Source of the DNA: Tachypleus tridentatus
Lineage: Eukaryota; Arthropoda; Merostomata; Xiphosura; Limulidae
Reading direction: 5' to 3'
DNA length: 64,000 nt
Assembly (NCBI RefSeq): GCF_004210375.1
Contig: NC_134834.1
Location: forward strand, 140,339,009-140,403,008
The notes under the pieces are model-generated. The model did not search any database, was not told where the DNA came from, and worked only from the letters and a program-made list of their open reading frames with translations. Positions 22,496 through 35,425 of the stretch are shown in pieces. Positions within the stretch are counted from its first letter, which is position 1. Each line of letters starts with the position of its first letter. A program made the translations under genes and the position numbers.

Positions 22496-25274
22496 TAGTG
22501 ATTTAAAACTATGTAATGAAAGATATTTTTATATCCAAGATAACAACCGCAATGCTCGACTTTAAACGGATTTAATGAAAATATTATAGCATTCAGTGAA
22601 CAATTGTATATACTCTAGTTTGGATGGGTTTAATGAATATATTGTAGGACATACGCATAAGTAAATTCATTGAAAAAAATATTGTTTTAGTTAGATGCTT
22701 TAAATAAAAGTACTAGTAGTACCCGAAGATAAATGCGTTGAATAAAATTACCTCAATACTCCAGGGAGTAACTTTACAATGAGAGAATATATACTTATTA
22801 AAAATGTCACATTATATTCATCAATGAAATAACATGTGAATAATACACCACAAATGCTTAAATAACACAGACCTACGAATTTAAATTTCATAAAAGTTTT
22901 TTTAGGTTTTAATACTTGACTTTCCTTTATTCAGTTACTCATATTTCGAAACAAATTAATATGCATTTTTTCATCACGTAAGGTTTTTACAAATACATCC
23001 AATTTACCACAAATATAACAGAATATGTTTGGGTAATTTACACAACCTCTTGTTGCCATATCGACGCAAAAATAATATCGAAAAAGAAAAATCAATAATC
23101 TAAAAGTGCACACACAAATAACTACTATCCAGAAATGAGACGTCATAAGGCCTGTTAACCGTTTATATACTAGTGGTGTGTTTCTCATGGGTTCTAGAGC
23201 AATCGATAAGACTCTAACCTCGCGACTGATCTAAAGAAATCAATAGCGAGTGGTTGTCAACATTATAAGTGCAACAAAATGAGACTTGATTTCAATAAAA
23301 ATTATTTACTGATGTTAAAGTGCATATGATGTTTTGTGAAAAAACCACACGTGATTGAGACAAATTGATACATTTTCGGATTCAGCGTACAGGAATTACT
23401 ATAGATCATGGAAAAAGTTCAAGCCAGTAAAACCTTATGTAATTAGTCATTTGCCTATAATTACAATTATTTACCTCAAAGATGTTTTACAATAAAGTTA
23501 GAAAAAATTATGTTTATACTCCAAATAATTATAAGAGGTCTTTTATTTTAACCGACTTTTCGACTTTGTGACTTTTATAATGCTAGTATACAAAACTATT
23601 TGTCATTATAATATTGAAAAACAGCAAAAATTCCATTAAAGATACTTCTTGAAATGTTGTACGTGCTTTCAAAATATTTTTGGAAATTATACAGGTTTAT
23701 TTTAAGAACTTTCCTTGCTCTTTTAATGATATGCTCGTAAAGAGCACGTAATAAAAGTATTCAAGTCTTTTAGAAACTTAAGTGGTAAAGAGTGAACGTT
23801 ATTAATACATTTAAATCCTCTCATAGCTCGAATAAAAAGTAAATCAGGCTTTATTAGTAACTGTCAGATTACTCAAAACAGCACAGAAGTAATTTAGATC
23901 ACACGAAAATAGTCAAACTCTGGAGATATTAGTATCTGTCTCACTATTCATATAATTTTAAACCAGTATAAATTGAATTCGGTATCTTACACCCATTCTG
24001 TAGGAAAATGTTTCAAGTTAAATCTAAAGCAACGGCACCTACAACGGTTGTGGCTTGTCAGGAGGCAAGGAAATTTCGTTGCTTTTTATTGAAACAATAA
24101 GAATCTGTTTCCTTCATTATATAGACAACAAGGGAATTTTTTCTTTTGAATTATTTATGAAATGTTAAAACAATATATTGGATTTCAAATCAGGTCGATA
24201 TACATTTTGTTTTCTCTTTCTTTTGTGTTTGTTTTGACAGTAATATACATAACCAAGAATTAATAAAAATATGGTTCTCTTATTAAGCTTTATAACAAAG
24301 GTATGAAATAATGTAGAATGTTTAAACCAATATCAAGTTGATGTAAATGCTAATTTTTCATATTTCATTGAAAACTTATATCGTATTCTTTGTCCTCATG
24401 TTTTAATTGCAAGAATTTGTAGCTTAAGGGTTTGTTTGTACTTTAGTATTTTGAACATTCTTATTAAAACTTGTTGAAAGGTTAGAAACTTGCTGAAACA
24501 AAGACCAATTAGAAGTTCTTATTTTGGAAACTTAACATAACCCAGTGGAATATAAAATGACAAGATAATATAATAAATTTCTCAAATATAACTTGAAAAA
24601 TACGTTGTTATTGGGTAATTTCAAAAGGCTTACTCCTAAAAATTCTTGTTATTTGTAAGCCAAACACATTCGTTCAATTTTCAACATTAAGTTGAATTTT
24701 TAGGTTAGTACTAGAACACGAAAATACGTTTATATACCGTACTTATTTGAGTCATTATAAATTCGATTACAAATAATTCCTAATGGTTTGTTACTAAACA
24801 ACCAAATGAATAAAGAGTTTCTTCAAAGTACCTCTAAATGTAGCTTTGGCCAATCGTTCTCCTTTGCTCCTGAGTCCTGTTATCTGCTGGAGTTTTAGCC
24901 TCAATGCCATCGTAAACAGATAGAAAAATAATTCGAGGGAAGGAAAGTTTATATCTTCGAAAGTCTGGCGTAGAATGGAAAAGCTGGGTTCATCAATGAT
25001 GTTCTACTCTTATAAATAGTTTCTGCATTACTTTATTGCGTCGCCTTTTAACAAAAGTGCCAACGTTTAAAATAGAATGTTAAATATAAAAATCTGAAAA
25101 TATAGACTAGCTCGGTGACTGCAAGTACGCAAGATTTTCAGTAAAACATATCGTTAGCTAGTTGTCTGCTCGAAAGTTGTTGTTTGACTGATTCAGTAGG
25201 AAAGGAGGAAAGAGCCTCAATCTCATTCTATTGAACACTCTACCCGTGCCACTCCAACGTACATTGGTTCCCTT
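22496..25274. other. AT-rich non-coding stretch
   Basis: No gene or repeat family recognised. The open frame 22931-23188 (-) has no motif. From about 25100 to 25340 the sequence is less AT-rich. Confidence 0.4.
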
Positions 25275-25288
25275 GTTGCTATGGAAAC
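25275..25288. promoter_or_regulatory. RFX X-box-like motif
   Basis: GTTGCTATGGAAAC fits the RFX X-box. It lies in a locally less AT-rich patch (25150-25340), with an ATTGG (inverted CCAAT) 12 bp before it. X-box plus CCAAT spacing is known from animal promoters, but no transcript start or gene is visible here. Confidence 0.35.
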
Positions 25289-26343
25289 ATTAGAAGCGTA
25301 AAGGCAATTGGCGGAAAATTTAACGCCAGAAGGATGATCGGGTAGAATCAATATAGATTCCCGCTTTACAGTGCGAACATTAGAAAAGCTGTGTTATATT
25401 AAAGGTTTCAATTGAGCTTAGCAGGTATGCAACCAGTAATTGAGTCGATATACTTTTCTATGTAATAGTCACGTCATACGTAGATAGAAGATATATAGAT
25501 TCCTCTCGGTATGCATTTGTGTTTTGAAATCTCGGTTCCAAAAACTGCCTTTTCTATACGGATTCTAAAACACGCTGTTATTTATTAAAGGTATATGTCG
25601 TTAAAAAACAAATAAAATTGTCCTTTCCTAATGTGACAAGAAAAACAATATATTTTCATTAATTTTGGAAATAGGTTAGGACCTAAAATTTGATAAGTTG
25701 CACGTCTGATTAATTAATGTTAGACGTTGTATGATTAGAACAACAAAAATGTACCTATAAAAATTTAAGTATCTTTTTTTAAGTACTCAATATTTTCATA
25801 ACAAATTAAAAGATACCAATAGTTTTATCAAGCGAAATAGAAAAATCTGTAACATAGAATACTAAATTATATAAAATAATTATCGTCTGCCATCTATTGG
25901 TGAAAGCCTTATTTATATTAAATAAAAAACGAAGGCTTAAGCTAATGTATATATTAGAATTTGTAAGCTCAGGTATTAACAATTTGAACCTGGCTTAAGC
26001 TCTATGAATAGCTTTGAAAGTATATACGAATACCAATTTGTTCTGTTAACTTACACAACGCGAAAATTAGGCTTACGGTTCTATTAAGCTTATTGCCGTG
26101 ATTTAATGTTTACAAGAAGAGTTTACAATATTTTAATGAACTTATAATCTATGAATGAATAATGCTTTTTAATTATGCATTGGTTTTTCTATCAGTGAAG
26201 TTAAGCCAAAAGACTCAGATACAAATACATTTTGTTTAAATATGTCTGATTTTATGATGACAAAAATAAAAGTGTTTTTGATAAACACTTTCTGTGCCGG
26301 TAGTGCTATGCTAGAATAGAATCGTTTGTTACTATACTGTCTG
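25289..26343. other. AT-rich non-coding stretch
   Basis: Nothing recognisable beyond the motif at its left edge. Confidence 0.4.
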
Positions 26344-26532
26344 GGCCCGGCATGGAAAGCTGGTTTGGCTATTCGACTTGACGGTCAATCCCATTATTAA
26401 TTGGTAAAAGAGATGGCGGCGGGTGGTGAGGACTATTTTTCTTCCCTCTTGTGTTATACTGCTAAATTAGGATAGCTAGCGCGGATATCCCTCGCCCTCG
26501 TGTAGCTTCGGGCAAAATTCAAAAACAAACAA
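26344..26532 (+). mobile_element. SINE-A, internally deleted
   Basis: Starts GGCCCGGCATGGAAAGCTGG and jumps from the A-box region straight to GACGGTCAATCCCATTATTA. The B-box and the following 60-70 bp are missing. It ends GGGCAAAATTCAAAAACAAAC. ATACTGT flanks both sides, a short candidate target duplication. Confidence 0.88.
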
Positions 26533-26582
26533 GCGAACAATACTGTGACGATGAAATGTTTGCTAGAAACATTGATTTTATT

Positions 26583-26695
26583 TGTTCTTAAGCGCAAAAT
26601 TAAACGATGGACTACTTATACTCTGCCCAATGCGAATATCGAAATCCGATTTTTAACATAATGAACCTACATGCTTCTTACTAAAGCACTATAAC
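26583..26695 (-). mobile_element. SINE-C copy, degraded
   Basis: Recognised from AAGCGCAAAATTAAACGATG, GCGAATATCGAAATCCGATT and the CATGCTTCTTACTAAAGCAC end. The order matches the other SINE-C copies but sequence identity is low. Confidence 0.55.
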
Positions 26696-27090
26696 AATAA
26701 TAAATAAGGGTATTTTAATTGTTCACGTTTCAAAGTTTTCATTAATGAATTAGTAATACGAAATCAGTTCAAAACAAACATTACTCCAAATTACATGTAA
26801 CATCATTTTGAATTTAAAGTTTTTATGGGCTTCATTTGCTCAGTGTATAAGAGTGGAAGATATCTTGACCAAATAAAGGCCTCAACATAGAAACCGAAAC
26901 GCCTTCCGCTGTTGTACAAAGGATACGAAGATTCTGAACAAACTGGTGCGTAAAACTGCTGTTCAACAAACATGAAGTACTAAAAGTTAATAAAAAACGC
27001 ATTAAAGAGTTCTGTGAAAACATTGGTGTTACACTCAAAGGCCTTTTTAATACATTGCGTTTCATTATGCATCCTTTTCACTGTATATTA
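26696..27090. other. Non-coding stretch
   Basis: The segment 26820-27065 is open on the minus strand (77 codons) but no family is recognised. It may be a piece of an unidentified repeat. Confidence 0.3.
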
Positions 27091-27094
27091 CATG

Positions 27095-27200
27095 CTCTAT
27101 CGTTAGATCAACGGTAATCTGAAGGCTTATACCACTAAAATTAGGGTTTAGACGTCTGTGGTAGGCAAAGCACAGACAGCTCATTGAGTAGCTTTATGAT
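27095..27200 (+). mobile_element. SINE-C copy, plus orientation, degraded
   Basis: CTATCGTTAGATCAACGGTA gives a tRNA-like head. TTAGGGTTTAGACGTC is the degraded B-box region. GCAAAGCACAGACAGCTCAT and GTAGCTTTATG follow as body and tail. Confidence 0.5.
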
Positions 27201-27566
27201 AATATATTTTTAATAATTGTAGGCTGTATTAAAGCTTCATTTATAACAACTGATTTACTCACATTTATTTACTTAAAAAATAAGTAGTCTTTTTTAATAG
27301 TGTTTAGACTTGCATTTCTTATACATTTGTTGAAACTTCATAATACAATAACATACCTTTTATGTAACAAAAATATTTTTGTCTATGTGATCTCTACTCT
27401 ATTACACATGTGTGAATGATTTCGTGATTTAATAAAAATGTTCAGTGACAACCAACTTCAACTTTAAAACTTAACACCCTTCACTAACGCAACAAATATG
27501 CAGCGAGCGCCCTCCACCCAGAAACTACAAGACTAACATTATCTGTAAAAGTCCATCTGACAAGAG

Positions 27567-27723
27567 CAGGGGTTCTCAACCGGTGGGTCGCGACCCTCCA
27601 GGGGGTCGCGAAGCCATGACAGGGAAGTCGCGTAGCCTTGTTAGAAGTAGCTTGGGATAACATTAATTTTATTTCATCAATTACATTTTCAAGTCGCGAG
27701 TGCCAAAAGGTTGGGAACCCCTG
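27567..27723. mobile_element. hAT-type MITE
   Basis: Ends are CAGGGGTTCTCAACC and, inverted, GGTTGGGAACCCCTG, the terminal repeats of hAT transposons. Eight-bp flanks GACAAGAG (27559-27566) and GACTAGAG (27724-27731) differ at one base, as expected of a hAT target duplication. At 157 bp there is no transposase, so it is a non-autonomous copy. GGGTCGCGACC near the left end can form a local hairpin. Confidence 0.92.
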
Positions 27724-27730
27724 GACTAGA

Positions 27731-27997
27731 GGGCTCGACATGGCCAAGCGTGTTAAGGCGTTCGACTCGAGGGTCGCGGGTTCGAATCCCGCTCGCACCA
27801 AACATGCTCGCTCTTTCAGCCGTGGGGGTGTTATAATGTGAGGGTCAATCCCACTATTCGTTGGTAAAAGAGTAGCCCAAGAGTTGGCGGTGGGCGGTGA
27901 TGACTAGCTGTCTTCCCTCTAGACATACACTGCTAAATTAGGGACGGCTAGCGCAGATAGCACTCGTGTAGCTTTGCGCAAAATTCAAACCAAACCA
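27731..27997 (+). mobile_element. SINE-A, near full length
   Basis: Abuts the hAT MITE. The head CTCGACATGGCCAAGCGTGT lacks about 10 bp in the anticodon arm (GTTCGACTCGAGGGTCGCGG). The B-box GGTTCGAATCC is intact. The body is complete and the end is GCGCAAAATTCAAACC. Open frames 27484-27801 (-) and 27638-27841 (+) lie across MITE and SINE and are not genes. Confidence 0.93.
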
Positions 27998-28202
27998 GGA
28001 GTCACTACTGCTGTTATCGATAATATGGAAGTGAAAATTGAGAAGAAGAAAAGTTCAGTGACTTGTCAGGAGAAGTAGTACAACAAGGAGGAAGAGAGAT
28101 GCATTTGTATTTCCATTGTTATCATTATACCGCAAAACTAAAGAACTTTCTGGTGACAAATGCGTCCCAAAATACATTTAGAGACAGAGGAATTTAGAGA
28201 CA

Positions 28203-28235
28203 TTTGCGCGAAATTCAAAAAAACAAAGAAACCAT
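28203..28235 (+). mobile_element. SINE-A tail fragment
   Basis: TTTGCGCGAAATTCAAAAAA matches only the last 30 bp of SINE-A. No body precedes it. Confidence 0.4.
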
Positions 28236-28664
28236 CTGACTAGAACACTCAAAAACCTGTTTTGCTGTGTAATCCTAAAAATATGATGCAAAACTTAATT
28301 ACCAGACACACAGTAAAATATATGTTTAAAAAATATTATTATGTGTACGAAACATTTAAAAATACAAATTCGTTAAACATTAGTTTTACACTCTTCAACT
28401 TAATTCTTACATTAAAAGAAAGTCATGCTTGTGGAAAAGGATTAAAGATAAATAAACACATATTTATCGTTTTTATTTAAAATACATTTACTTCAGAATG
28501 TTTGACATATACAGGATGCGGACAAAAAGTAATCCTCTTGAAAAATGTTGTTAATTTGTTATATCTTTTATTAGATAACAGAAAAATATGTAAAATTATA
28601 TGTCTTTAGAAGGCGCTCGACAAAATATGTTCAAATATAATAAAAACTGACAGACTTTTAGAAA
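28236..28664. other. Non-coding stretch
   Basis: No family recognised. The open frame 28262-28480 (+) is Asn/Lys/Phe-rich without motifs. ACAGGATGCGGACAAAAAGT at 28512 looks like a DNA-transposon end, but no partner was found. Confidence 0.3.
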
Positions 28665-29010
28665 TTAATAGACTATTACACCAGGGTCCATTTCTTTAGT
28701 GACATACAAGTTATATTTATAACACAAATTATGAAAATACACATGCATTATCTTGCATCTACCATAATTAAAACTAATCTGCCATTTATTTGCCCAACTC
28801 AATAAATGATCTAAATCATTTCGTAAAGCAGCAGCAGCATCTTCACAGCTAGCAACACCCAATATCTCAATATCATTCACAAATTTAAGAACTTTATCAA
28901 CTATTCCTTCATCTTTGTCACTTGTGTTAATCAAAAACAGCAGTTTGACTGAACTCCATTTATAACAACCATCTACCTTTTTCCATACAATCACTCTTCT
29001 ATCCAATTTG
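28665..29010 (-). pseudogene. LINE reverse transcriptase fragment
   Basis: The minus-strand frame reads VDKVLKFVNDIEILGVASCE, then DAAAALRNDLDHLLSWANKW, then QISFNYGRCKIMHV. This fits the palm and following region of non-LTR reverse transcriptases of the jockey/CR1-like type: LKFADDT, 'L..DL..L..W...W...FN..KC..MH'. The catalytic pair, normally ADD, reads VND, so the first Asp is Asn. No other part of a LINE is visible within 1 kb. It is a short truncated relic of about 113 codons. Confidence 0.85.
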
Positions 29011-30074
29011 CTAACTTATCCCTCTCCAACTACAGAGACAATTTTTATACAAGCCTTTTATATGGCACCTTCTATTGAAAGGTTAATAGTAAATGCTGAA
29101 ATATAAAATACAATAAACTATTTCTTTATTTTCAACTTTTTTTGTTTTAGGAACGTACAAACCTTTAAAATAATTATTATTAACACTATAAATTAACTGT
29201 ATAGGGAAACTAATTTTTTGAAAAACAACCTTTATGTCTTACATTTCTTCATGAAAAGAAGTCATAAGTTCGATGAATAAAGTTATAAATTAGGTTGTTT
29301 TTGAACTCAAAAGATAAAAAAACTATCAAAATTAAAATACTGACCTGTGAATATTTACTTATATTAACTAAATTAACAATCCTAGTGTCTAAAAAAAGTG
29401 TAGACTGTTAACTTTATATTTTTCAATCGTAAATTAATTTTTATGTTGATTATTCAGTAATTTTGAAATCCCTAAGCAACAGATTTATTTTGAAAAACTT
29501 AAAAGTATCATTGATATATCTTCTATAGTATAAAGGTTTAAACTTTATTGGACAACGTTTTAACCATTTTCTTCTTAATAACTTAAAGTAAATAAATATT
29601 ATTTTAAAACTTATTATAACTGCAAAACTATACAATAGGATATCTGTACTGTGTCTTCTAGGTGAACTGAACTCCGATGAGTTACAAGGCCTGAAGCTAC
29701 CTATTAGCTGCTATAATTAGAGGGATTATGAAAAATTGGAATGAATCTTGATTAAGTAATGTGGAGGTAATTTGGTCAGAGAGAGTTTTGACAATAATGT
29801 TTCTTTTGTCTATCACTTCATATCTGCAGAGAACTGTAATACGTTTATGGATTGAATATGAACTTTCTACTTTGCTCTTTGTGTAACATTATAATTTTTA
29901 TATGATCAAATGATAAATCACAAGCAGTCATAATACAGATTTTGACTTTTCTACTACACATGTCATTATGCTGCATTCCTATTTTCTATAAACCACAGTC
30001 TAATCCCTCTACTGTAATGGTTGGTATATGATTACCCTAAATACAGAATACTATTGAAGCTAGTGTTTTTAATG
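29011..30074. other. AT-rich non-coding stretch
   Basis: Nothing recognisable. Confidence 0.4.
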
Positions 30075-30213
30075 AGACCTGGCATAGTTTGGTGAGTGGA
30101 GCACTCAACTCACAATTTTCGCGTTGACTAGCTGAGTTTCCTCTAGTCTATCACTGCTAAACTAGGAATGGCTAGTGCAGCTAGCCCTCAAATAGCTTTA
30201 AGCAAAATTCTAC
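30075..30213 (+). mobile_element. SINE-A, degraded and internally deleted
   Basis: AGACCTGGCATAGTTTGGTG is the altered head. GTTGACTAGCTGAGTTTCCT, CTAAACTAGGAATGGCTAGT and AGCAAAATTC are body and tail. About half the element is missing. Confidence 0.75.
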
Positions 30214-32038
30214 TCAAATCTTTTATATAAAGCAGTTTGATAATATATAGACGATCACTTTTGACAATAACAATAAAGTTTAACCCATTTTTTTTATTAC
30301 CAGTTGTTTTTTTTTGTAGTTGATACAGCCAAGAAGAAGCCCTATATGCCACTCTACGAGACTGTCAGCTTTATGAGATTGTTTTTAATGATTTACTTAT
30401 ACAGTGTAACTTCAAATATATTATTATAAAATTACGTTTAATTATTAGTTTTAAGACTTTGCTATAATGTCATATTCATCTACTTCATACCATTATGCTT
30501 TCTTGTTCTCTTCATGAAAATACTAAAAAGCGACCCTTTGGTTTCATTTCATGGAACTATGACATCACTCTCTCTCTCTTATACTTATCTTAGTTCTCTG
30601 GTGGCACATACTGTAACTATGGCGTTTTAGTCTCTAATGTCTGTGACGTCGTCGTCTCTATCTCTTCACCATTGCCAAATATCGACACAGTGTGTCACCC
30701 ACTGGCGGCAAGCCTAGCAACTGCTGCCCTAACCACTGACAGTACATTTTATCAAAAGGTTTAAATTTATTTTATTACAAGACTGTAAAATAATATTTTA
30801 ATCGAAATTTTTGCAGAAAACTAACTGTCACTATTTTAGCTGTATATATATATTATCTATTTAATAATTATCTATGTGATTGATATACTTGCTTATAAGT
30901 TATGTTTTTTGTCCTTTGTATTACAACTCACATGGATAGTGTAAGTTCTTCAGTTATTTGATAAGAATATAACTTGCAGTACTAACCTACGTATAAAACA
31001 TTCATTAGGTATTTGCTTATTTCTCTCTCTCTTGTTCTCTCTATATGTAAAGTGTAGAAACTTACGAGCAAATGCAATGTGATATACTTTTAAAATTATA
31101 AATAATCACACGAAAGTTTGAAAAAATCTCTTTTTAATAAACATAAGCTGCACACAAAAATGTTACATAACTAACAGTATTAGAGTATAACACAATAAAA
31201 TTGGCAATGATGAGACTTTATGATCACACATACCATTCACTCATATGGTGAAACAGATTTACTGTTGTACATTTATTTTAGTGCCTACGCTTGTTTCTGT
31301 ATAGTTTGTTTGTTTTTGCATGTGACTTATATTCGTGGCTGAATACTGCGCAAGTCCTGCCTGTTCTCCAAATTTGTAGAGCATTCTTGAAAGTGAGAAT
31401 CAGCAATATTTGTTCAATAAAACGTGCTACATTATTGTTGAAGTGTCGAGAGAATCGCATGAGTATTATGAAAAGAGGCTACGCTATAGGCCTAGGAAGC
31501 TATAATTGTGAGTAATGTCTATCAATCGGAAAACTACAGAATTTGACCAGGAACGTTGTAGATTTCGAATATTACCAAATGTTCAACTTCAGTGAATTAC
31601 CTCGGACATATTATTATTAAAGTGAACTTCTAACCGGCGTGAGACTAACCAAGTTAACTGGCTTAAGCGAGATGTAACAATATCAACTTAGAATTAATTT
31701 GCTCGTCGTAGACCAAGATCATCGATAAAATATTCAGTTCTAGACCAGATACAACTCGGTATTGTCTGTGAGGTTTCAAAACTCTTGTATATATACCACC
31801 ATTTATAATAACTATTAGTAGTAACCGTTATAATAAATTGCAATATTTTAATGTATGTACATTAAAATATATTAGTGTTAAAAACGAAATATGTATTTAT
31901 CAATCTTGTTCACATATAACATAAATTTGATACGTATTAACATGTTATTAACTTCTAAATTCATATTTTCGGTTATCTGAAATAGTAGTACATTGACTAC
32001 GTAACGTTTTAAATTATAATACCTAACAATGGTCTTCG
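30214..32038. other. AT-rich non-coding stretch
   Basis: No gene recognised. Overlapping opposite-strand frames at 31278-31515 have no motif. A CT-rich patch lies at 30570-30665. Confidence 0.4.
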
Positions 32039-32051
32039 TTATTCAGAAAAG

Positions 32052-32306
32052 ACCCGGCATGACCAGGTGGTTAAGGCGCTCGACTCTCAATTCGTAATCT
32101 GAGGGTCGTGGGTTCGAATCCCCGCCACACCAAACATGCTAACCCTTTCAGCTGTAGGGGCGTTATAATGTGACGGGCATCCCACTATTCGTTGGTGAAA
32201 GAGTAGCCCAAGAGTTGGCAGGGGTGATGATTACTAGCTGCAGTTAGTTAACGGCTAGCGCAGTTAGTCCTCGAGTAGGTGTGCACAAAATTCAAAACAA
32301 AACAAA
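32052..32306 (+). mobile_element. SINE-A with perfect 13-bp target duplication
   Basis: CCCGGCATGACCAGGTGGTT at the start, B-box GGTTCGAATCC, tail CACAAAATTCAAAACAAAAC. TTATTCAGAAAAG stands on both sides (32039-32051 and 32307-32319) without mismatch. This is a clear retroposition signature and a relatively young insertion. Part of the 3' body is deleted (TAGCTGCAGTTAGTTAACGG). Confidence 0.95.
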
Positions 32307-32319
32307 TTATTCAGAAAAG

Positions 32320-34616
32320 TTGACAAAATAAGAGATATGGTGTTTTTTTTTCCTTTTTTCCGGCATTTATTCCAACTCCTATATAAAATACCTGCAAGAA
32401 AAATTTTACATTAAGATACGGACATACTAATAATTAAATTTACAAAAAAAAAACCACATTACTCTGAAGGAATACTCTCCACACTAAAGCATTATTCGTA
32501 TTAAGTTTTCATTAATACAAAAACGTGTTCTATAGAAACGTTTATGTCACCTATATACGTACTTCTTTTTTTTCAAACAACGCTCCTTAAGTTATGATAA
32601 GGCCAAAAAGACCCCTTAATTATATACAAGAAAGAGCTGACAAATACAAATATTAAAATCCCAATGACTTCCTCTTCTAATTAGTATGCATGGAATAATA
32701 CAAATGAAAAACATATATGAACATGTAGTGTACACAAGATTATTAACTATTTTTAATCTAAAAAGGGTAACAGGGATGATAAAAATTGCCGTAAAAGGAT
32801 AACTAGCTTGAAGTAAAAATTATATCGTCAAAAAGAAAACAAACAAGCTTCACATTTAGTCACAAAGTAAATAAAAAACTGGGAATTTAAAAACCGCTAC
32901 ACTATTAGCTATATTACATTTGGTGAAGTCAAAACAGGGATTTGTTACTTGAGTAAATAATTCTATAGTATATCAGTCTTGTGTGTTTATCATGTTTACT
33001 ATTTCCATTTGTAAGCTTTTAAATTCCCAGTGTTTTTTTATCTTGTGTCTGACAACTTTAAGCTTGTTTGTTTCTTTCTTTGCGACAGCGTTTTCACTTT
33101 AACCTGGTTATCTTGCTTCAGAATTTCTTTACAACCTCTATTCTGTTTAGTTTAAAGAAATATGTAGTTGGTGTATAATGCTTTGTGGGGAAACAATAAC
33201 AACAGACAGGATTGGTATTGTTCCTGATACCATTTGCACAATATTACTATGATGCATGGTGATCAACATACAACATTTTATTTATATACTTGTAAAACAC
33301 ATATACCATACTTATATACTATATTTATACATAGGGAGTATGTAAACATTGAATTGGAGGGAAACTGAATTATACTGCAATCGTGCATGGATCGGATTTT
33401 GTAACTATGTGAGTTTTATGCATGCACGCATACACATGAAATGCATAATGTCTAGTATTTATATCTGTATAAATACATGCAGGCTTTAACGTTTTTAAGT
33501 TGTAAAGTCATACGTCTAGATAGCCGTATGAAGTTTTCAAGTTGTATAGATGCATGCATATATATTTTGCAAATATAAGAAATAATAACATACTTACATA
33601 AATAATGATCGTTTTTGATATTTCTTATAGTTGATATATCTCCATCTTTCTGCTGACCACAGTAAAGCCAGTTGCAGTTTTAGTCCAACTCATATTCTGC
33701 ACTCTCTACAAGGTCGAAAACACTATAATTAACAATTTATAGGGTGATTATATTAATCTAACTCTCCCTCTATTTCTAGTCGAGTTTGGGTCATGACACT
33801 TCTACATTCCATTGTGATGACCCTAAATTCCCTGGACCACCGCTGCTGCATACTTTATATGAAACTAATTATACTCTAAATTATATATATCTACAAAATA
33901 TCTGGCTCTCTTTAACCATCTCCTGCTTGCACAGTTTTTGTCGCTTTTTATAGTCACCGTCAACGATGACTGTTTAATCTGCAGTATCTATAAAATTCGT
34001 AATAAGACACAGTTGGCTATAATTCGGCATTTAGGATCGGCAATCACCATGACTGTTGATCCGATGTTTGAAACTGAGCTTGCTGCTATCTTTTAAACTA
34101 TGACTTAGAGGTGACTGTTGTAAGAGACTAACTGATATGGTTCAAGATGATTTGCTGTATCTATTGACTATTTGATGACATGAGTTCGAGATGTAAAATT
34201 TAAGCTGCAGTTGGAGATTATCATGACGATTTGTTTGATAATTTATAGCTTCCGCGTATCTAAGTTATCTAAGCGTAATGCATAGCAATGAGCATATATA
34301 TGTCTAGACTAAAACACAACCCGCAGTTAGAGCGAATACAATTTTACTAGTAGAAGAAAACAACTTTTTGAAATGAAACATATGCATCTCACACATCGCC
34401 TTAATTAAACTTTTCAGCTATTCTATGAGTGTGTTTAATAAATTTTAATATTATGTTTATCGCTTTTTTATAATATTATTCCCTCATTTCATACATAATA
34501 AACGGATTGGCTCAAGTAACCAATTGCATAGTTTACAAAGCATTGAATGTCTCCATATTACAGTCATCTAATGTTCATTTCTTACTGGCTTGTAATTGAT
34601 GAATTACAACATATAT
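32320..34616. other. AT-rich non-coding stretch
   Basis: No gene or repeat family recognised. The segment 33700-34250 is slightly less AT-rich but carries no identifiable coding motif. Confidence 0.35.
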
Positions 34617-34899
34617 ATTTTAGTGAAATTAAATCATTATCTATAAATGAAGTTAAATGAATAAACAGGAATGACTGCGTTAAAAACAGCAAATCCCAAC
34701 CTCTGATTAATTATATTATAACCGTAAAATTTTCAAGCCATAAACCAGAACACATAACATTAATTTAAAAAAAAACTGCACATTTTTAAAAAAGGGATCA
34801 TAGGGTACAAACTACAACGTGGGTTTATAAAATAAATAGTGACTGAGGTGACTGAGGAAGTAGAACTTACATTGCAGTGGAGATACACTGTCTATCAGT
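34617..34899 (+). repeat. ~285-bp direct duplication, copy 1
   Basis: Shares with 35132-35425 the order AAATGAAGTTAAATGAATAA, AACAGCAAATCCCAACCTCT, CATTTTTAAAAAAGGGATC, GGTACAAACTACAACGTGGG and GGAGATACACTG. Divergence is moderate. The left inverted-repeat phrase begins at 34728, but no right partner is seen after this copy. Confidence 0.85.
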
Positions 34900-35131
34900 T
34901 TTCTTTTTTGTAATAGGATGAAACGTATTTAAAACAGGACATGTGAGACATCTTTTCTAGTTACATTTTATTACATTAGCAGCAATATAATTACTATAAC
35001 CAGCTTGCTAGGCTAAATTATAGTTTAAGTTAATATCTCTAGTTAAGGCTATTACACTTAACTTCATAAAGTTTGAACAATGCAATGAAAGGTACGACAT
35101 AGTCAGCGACAATTCATATACATTGAATACA

Positions 35132-35425
35132 TTTTAGCGAAATTTAATAATTATATTTAAATGAAGTTAAATGAATAAACAAAATCATGGGAAAGAACTA
35201 CTTTAAAAACAGCAAATCCCAACCTCTGATTAATTATATCATAACCATAAAATTTTCAAACCATAAACCAAAACTTGATTTTTTTTTTTAATGCGCTGCA
35301 CATTTTTAAAAAAAGGGATCCTAGGGTACAAGCTACAACGTGGGATTCTAAAATGTATCCTAGGTTTTGAAGGTGACTACGGAAGTGGGAATCACATTAC
35401 GGTGGGGATACACTCAGTCTATCAG
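35132..35425 (+). repeat. ~285-bp direct duplication, copy 2
   Basis: Second copy of 34617-34899, about 515 bp downstream. Phrases such as AACAGCAAATCCCAACCTCT and CATTTTTAAAAAAAGGGATC are conserved. Confidence 0.85.

Noticed and set aside
27484-27801. 105-codon open frame on the minus strand
   Set aside because: It lies across the hAT MITE and the SINE head; its protein is translated repeat.
28040-28200. Possible zinc-finger piece of a hAT transposase
   Set aside because: Only a weak resemblance (KLKNFLVTNAS) with no Cys/His pattern in frame.
28512-28540. Possible transposon end ACAGGATGCGGACAAAAAGT
   Set aside because: No inverted partner or target duplication was found.
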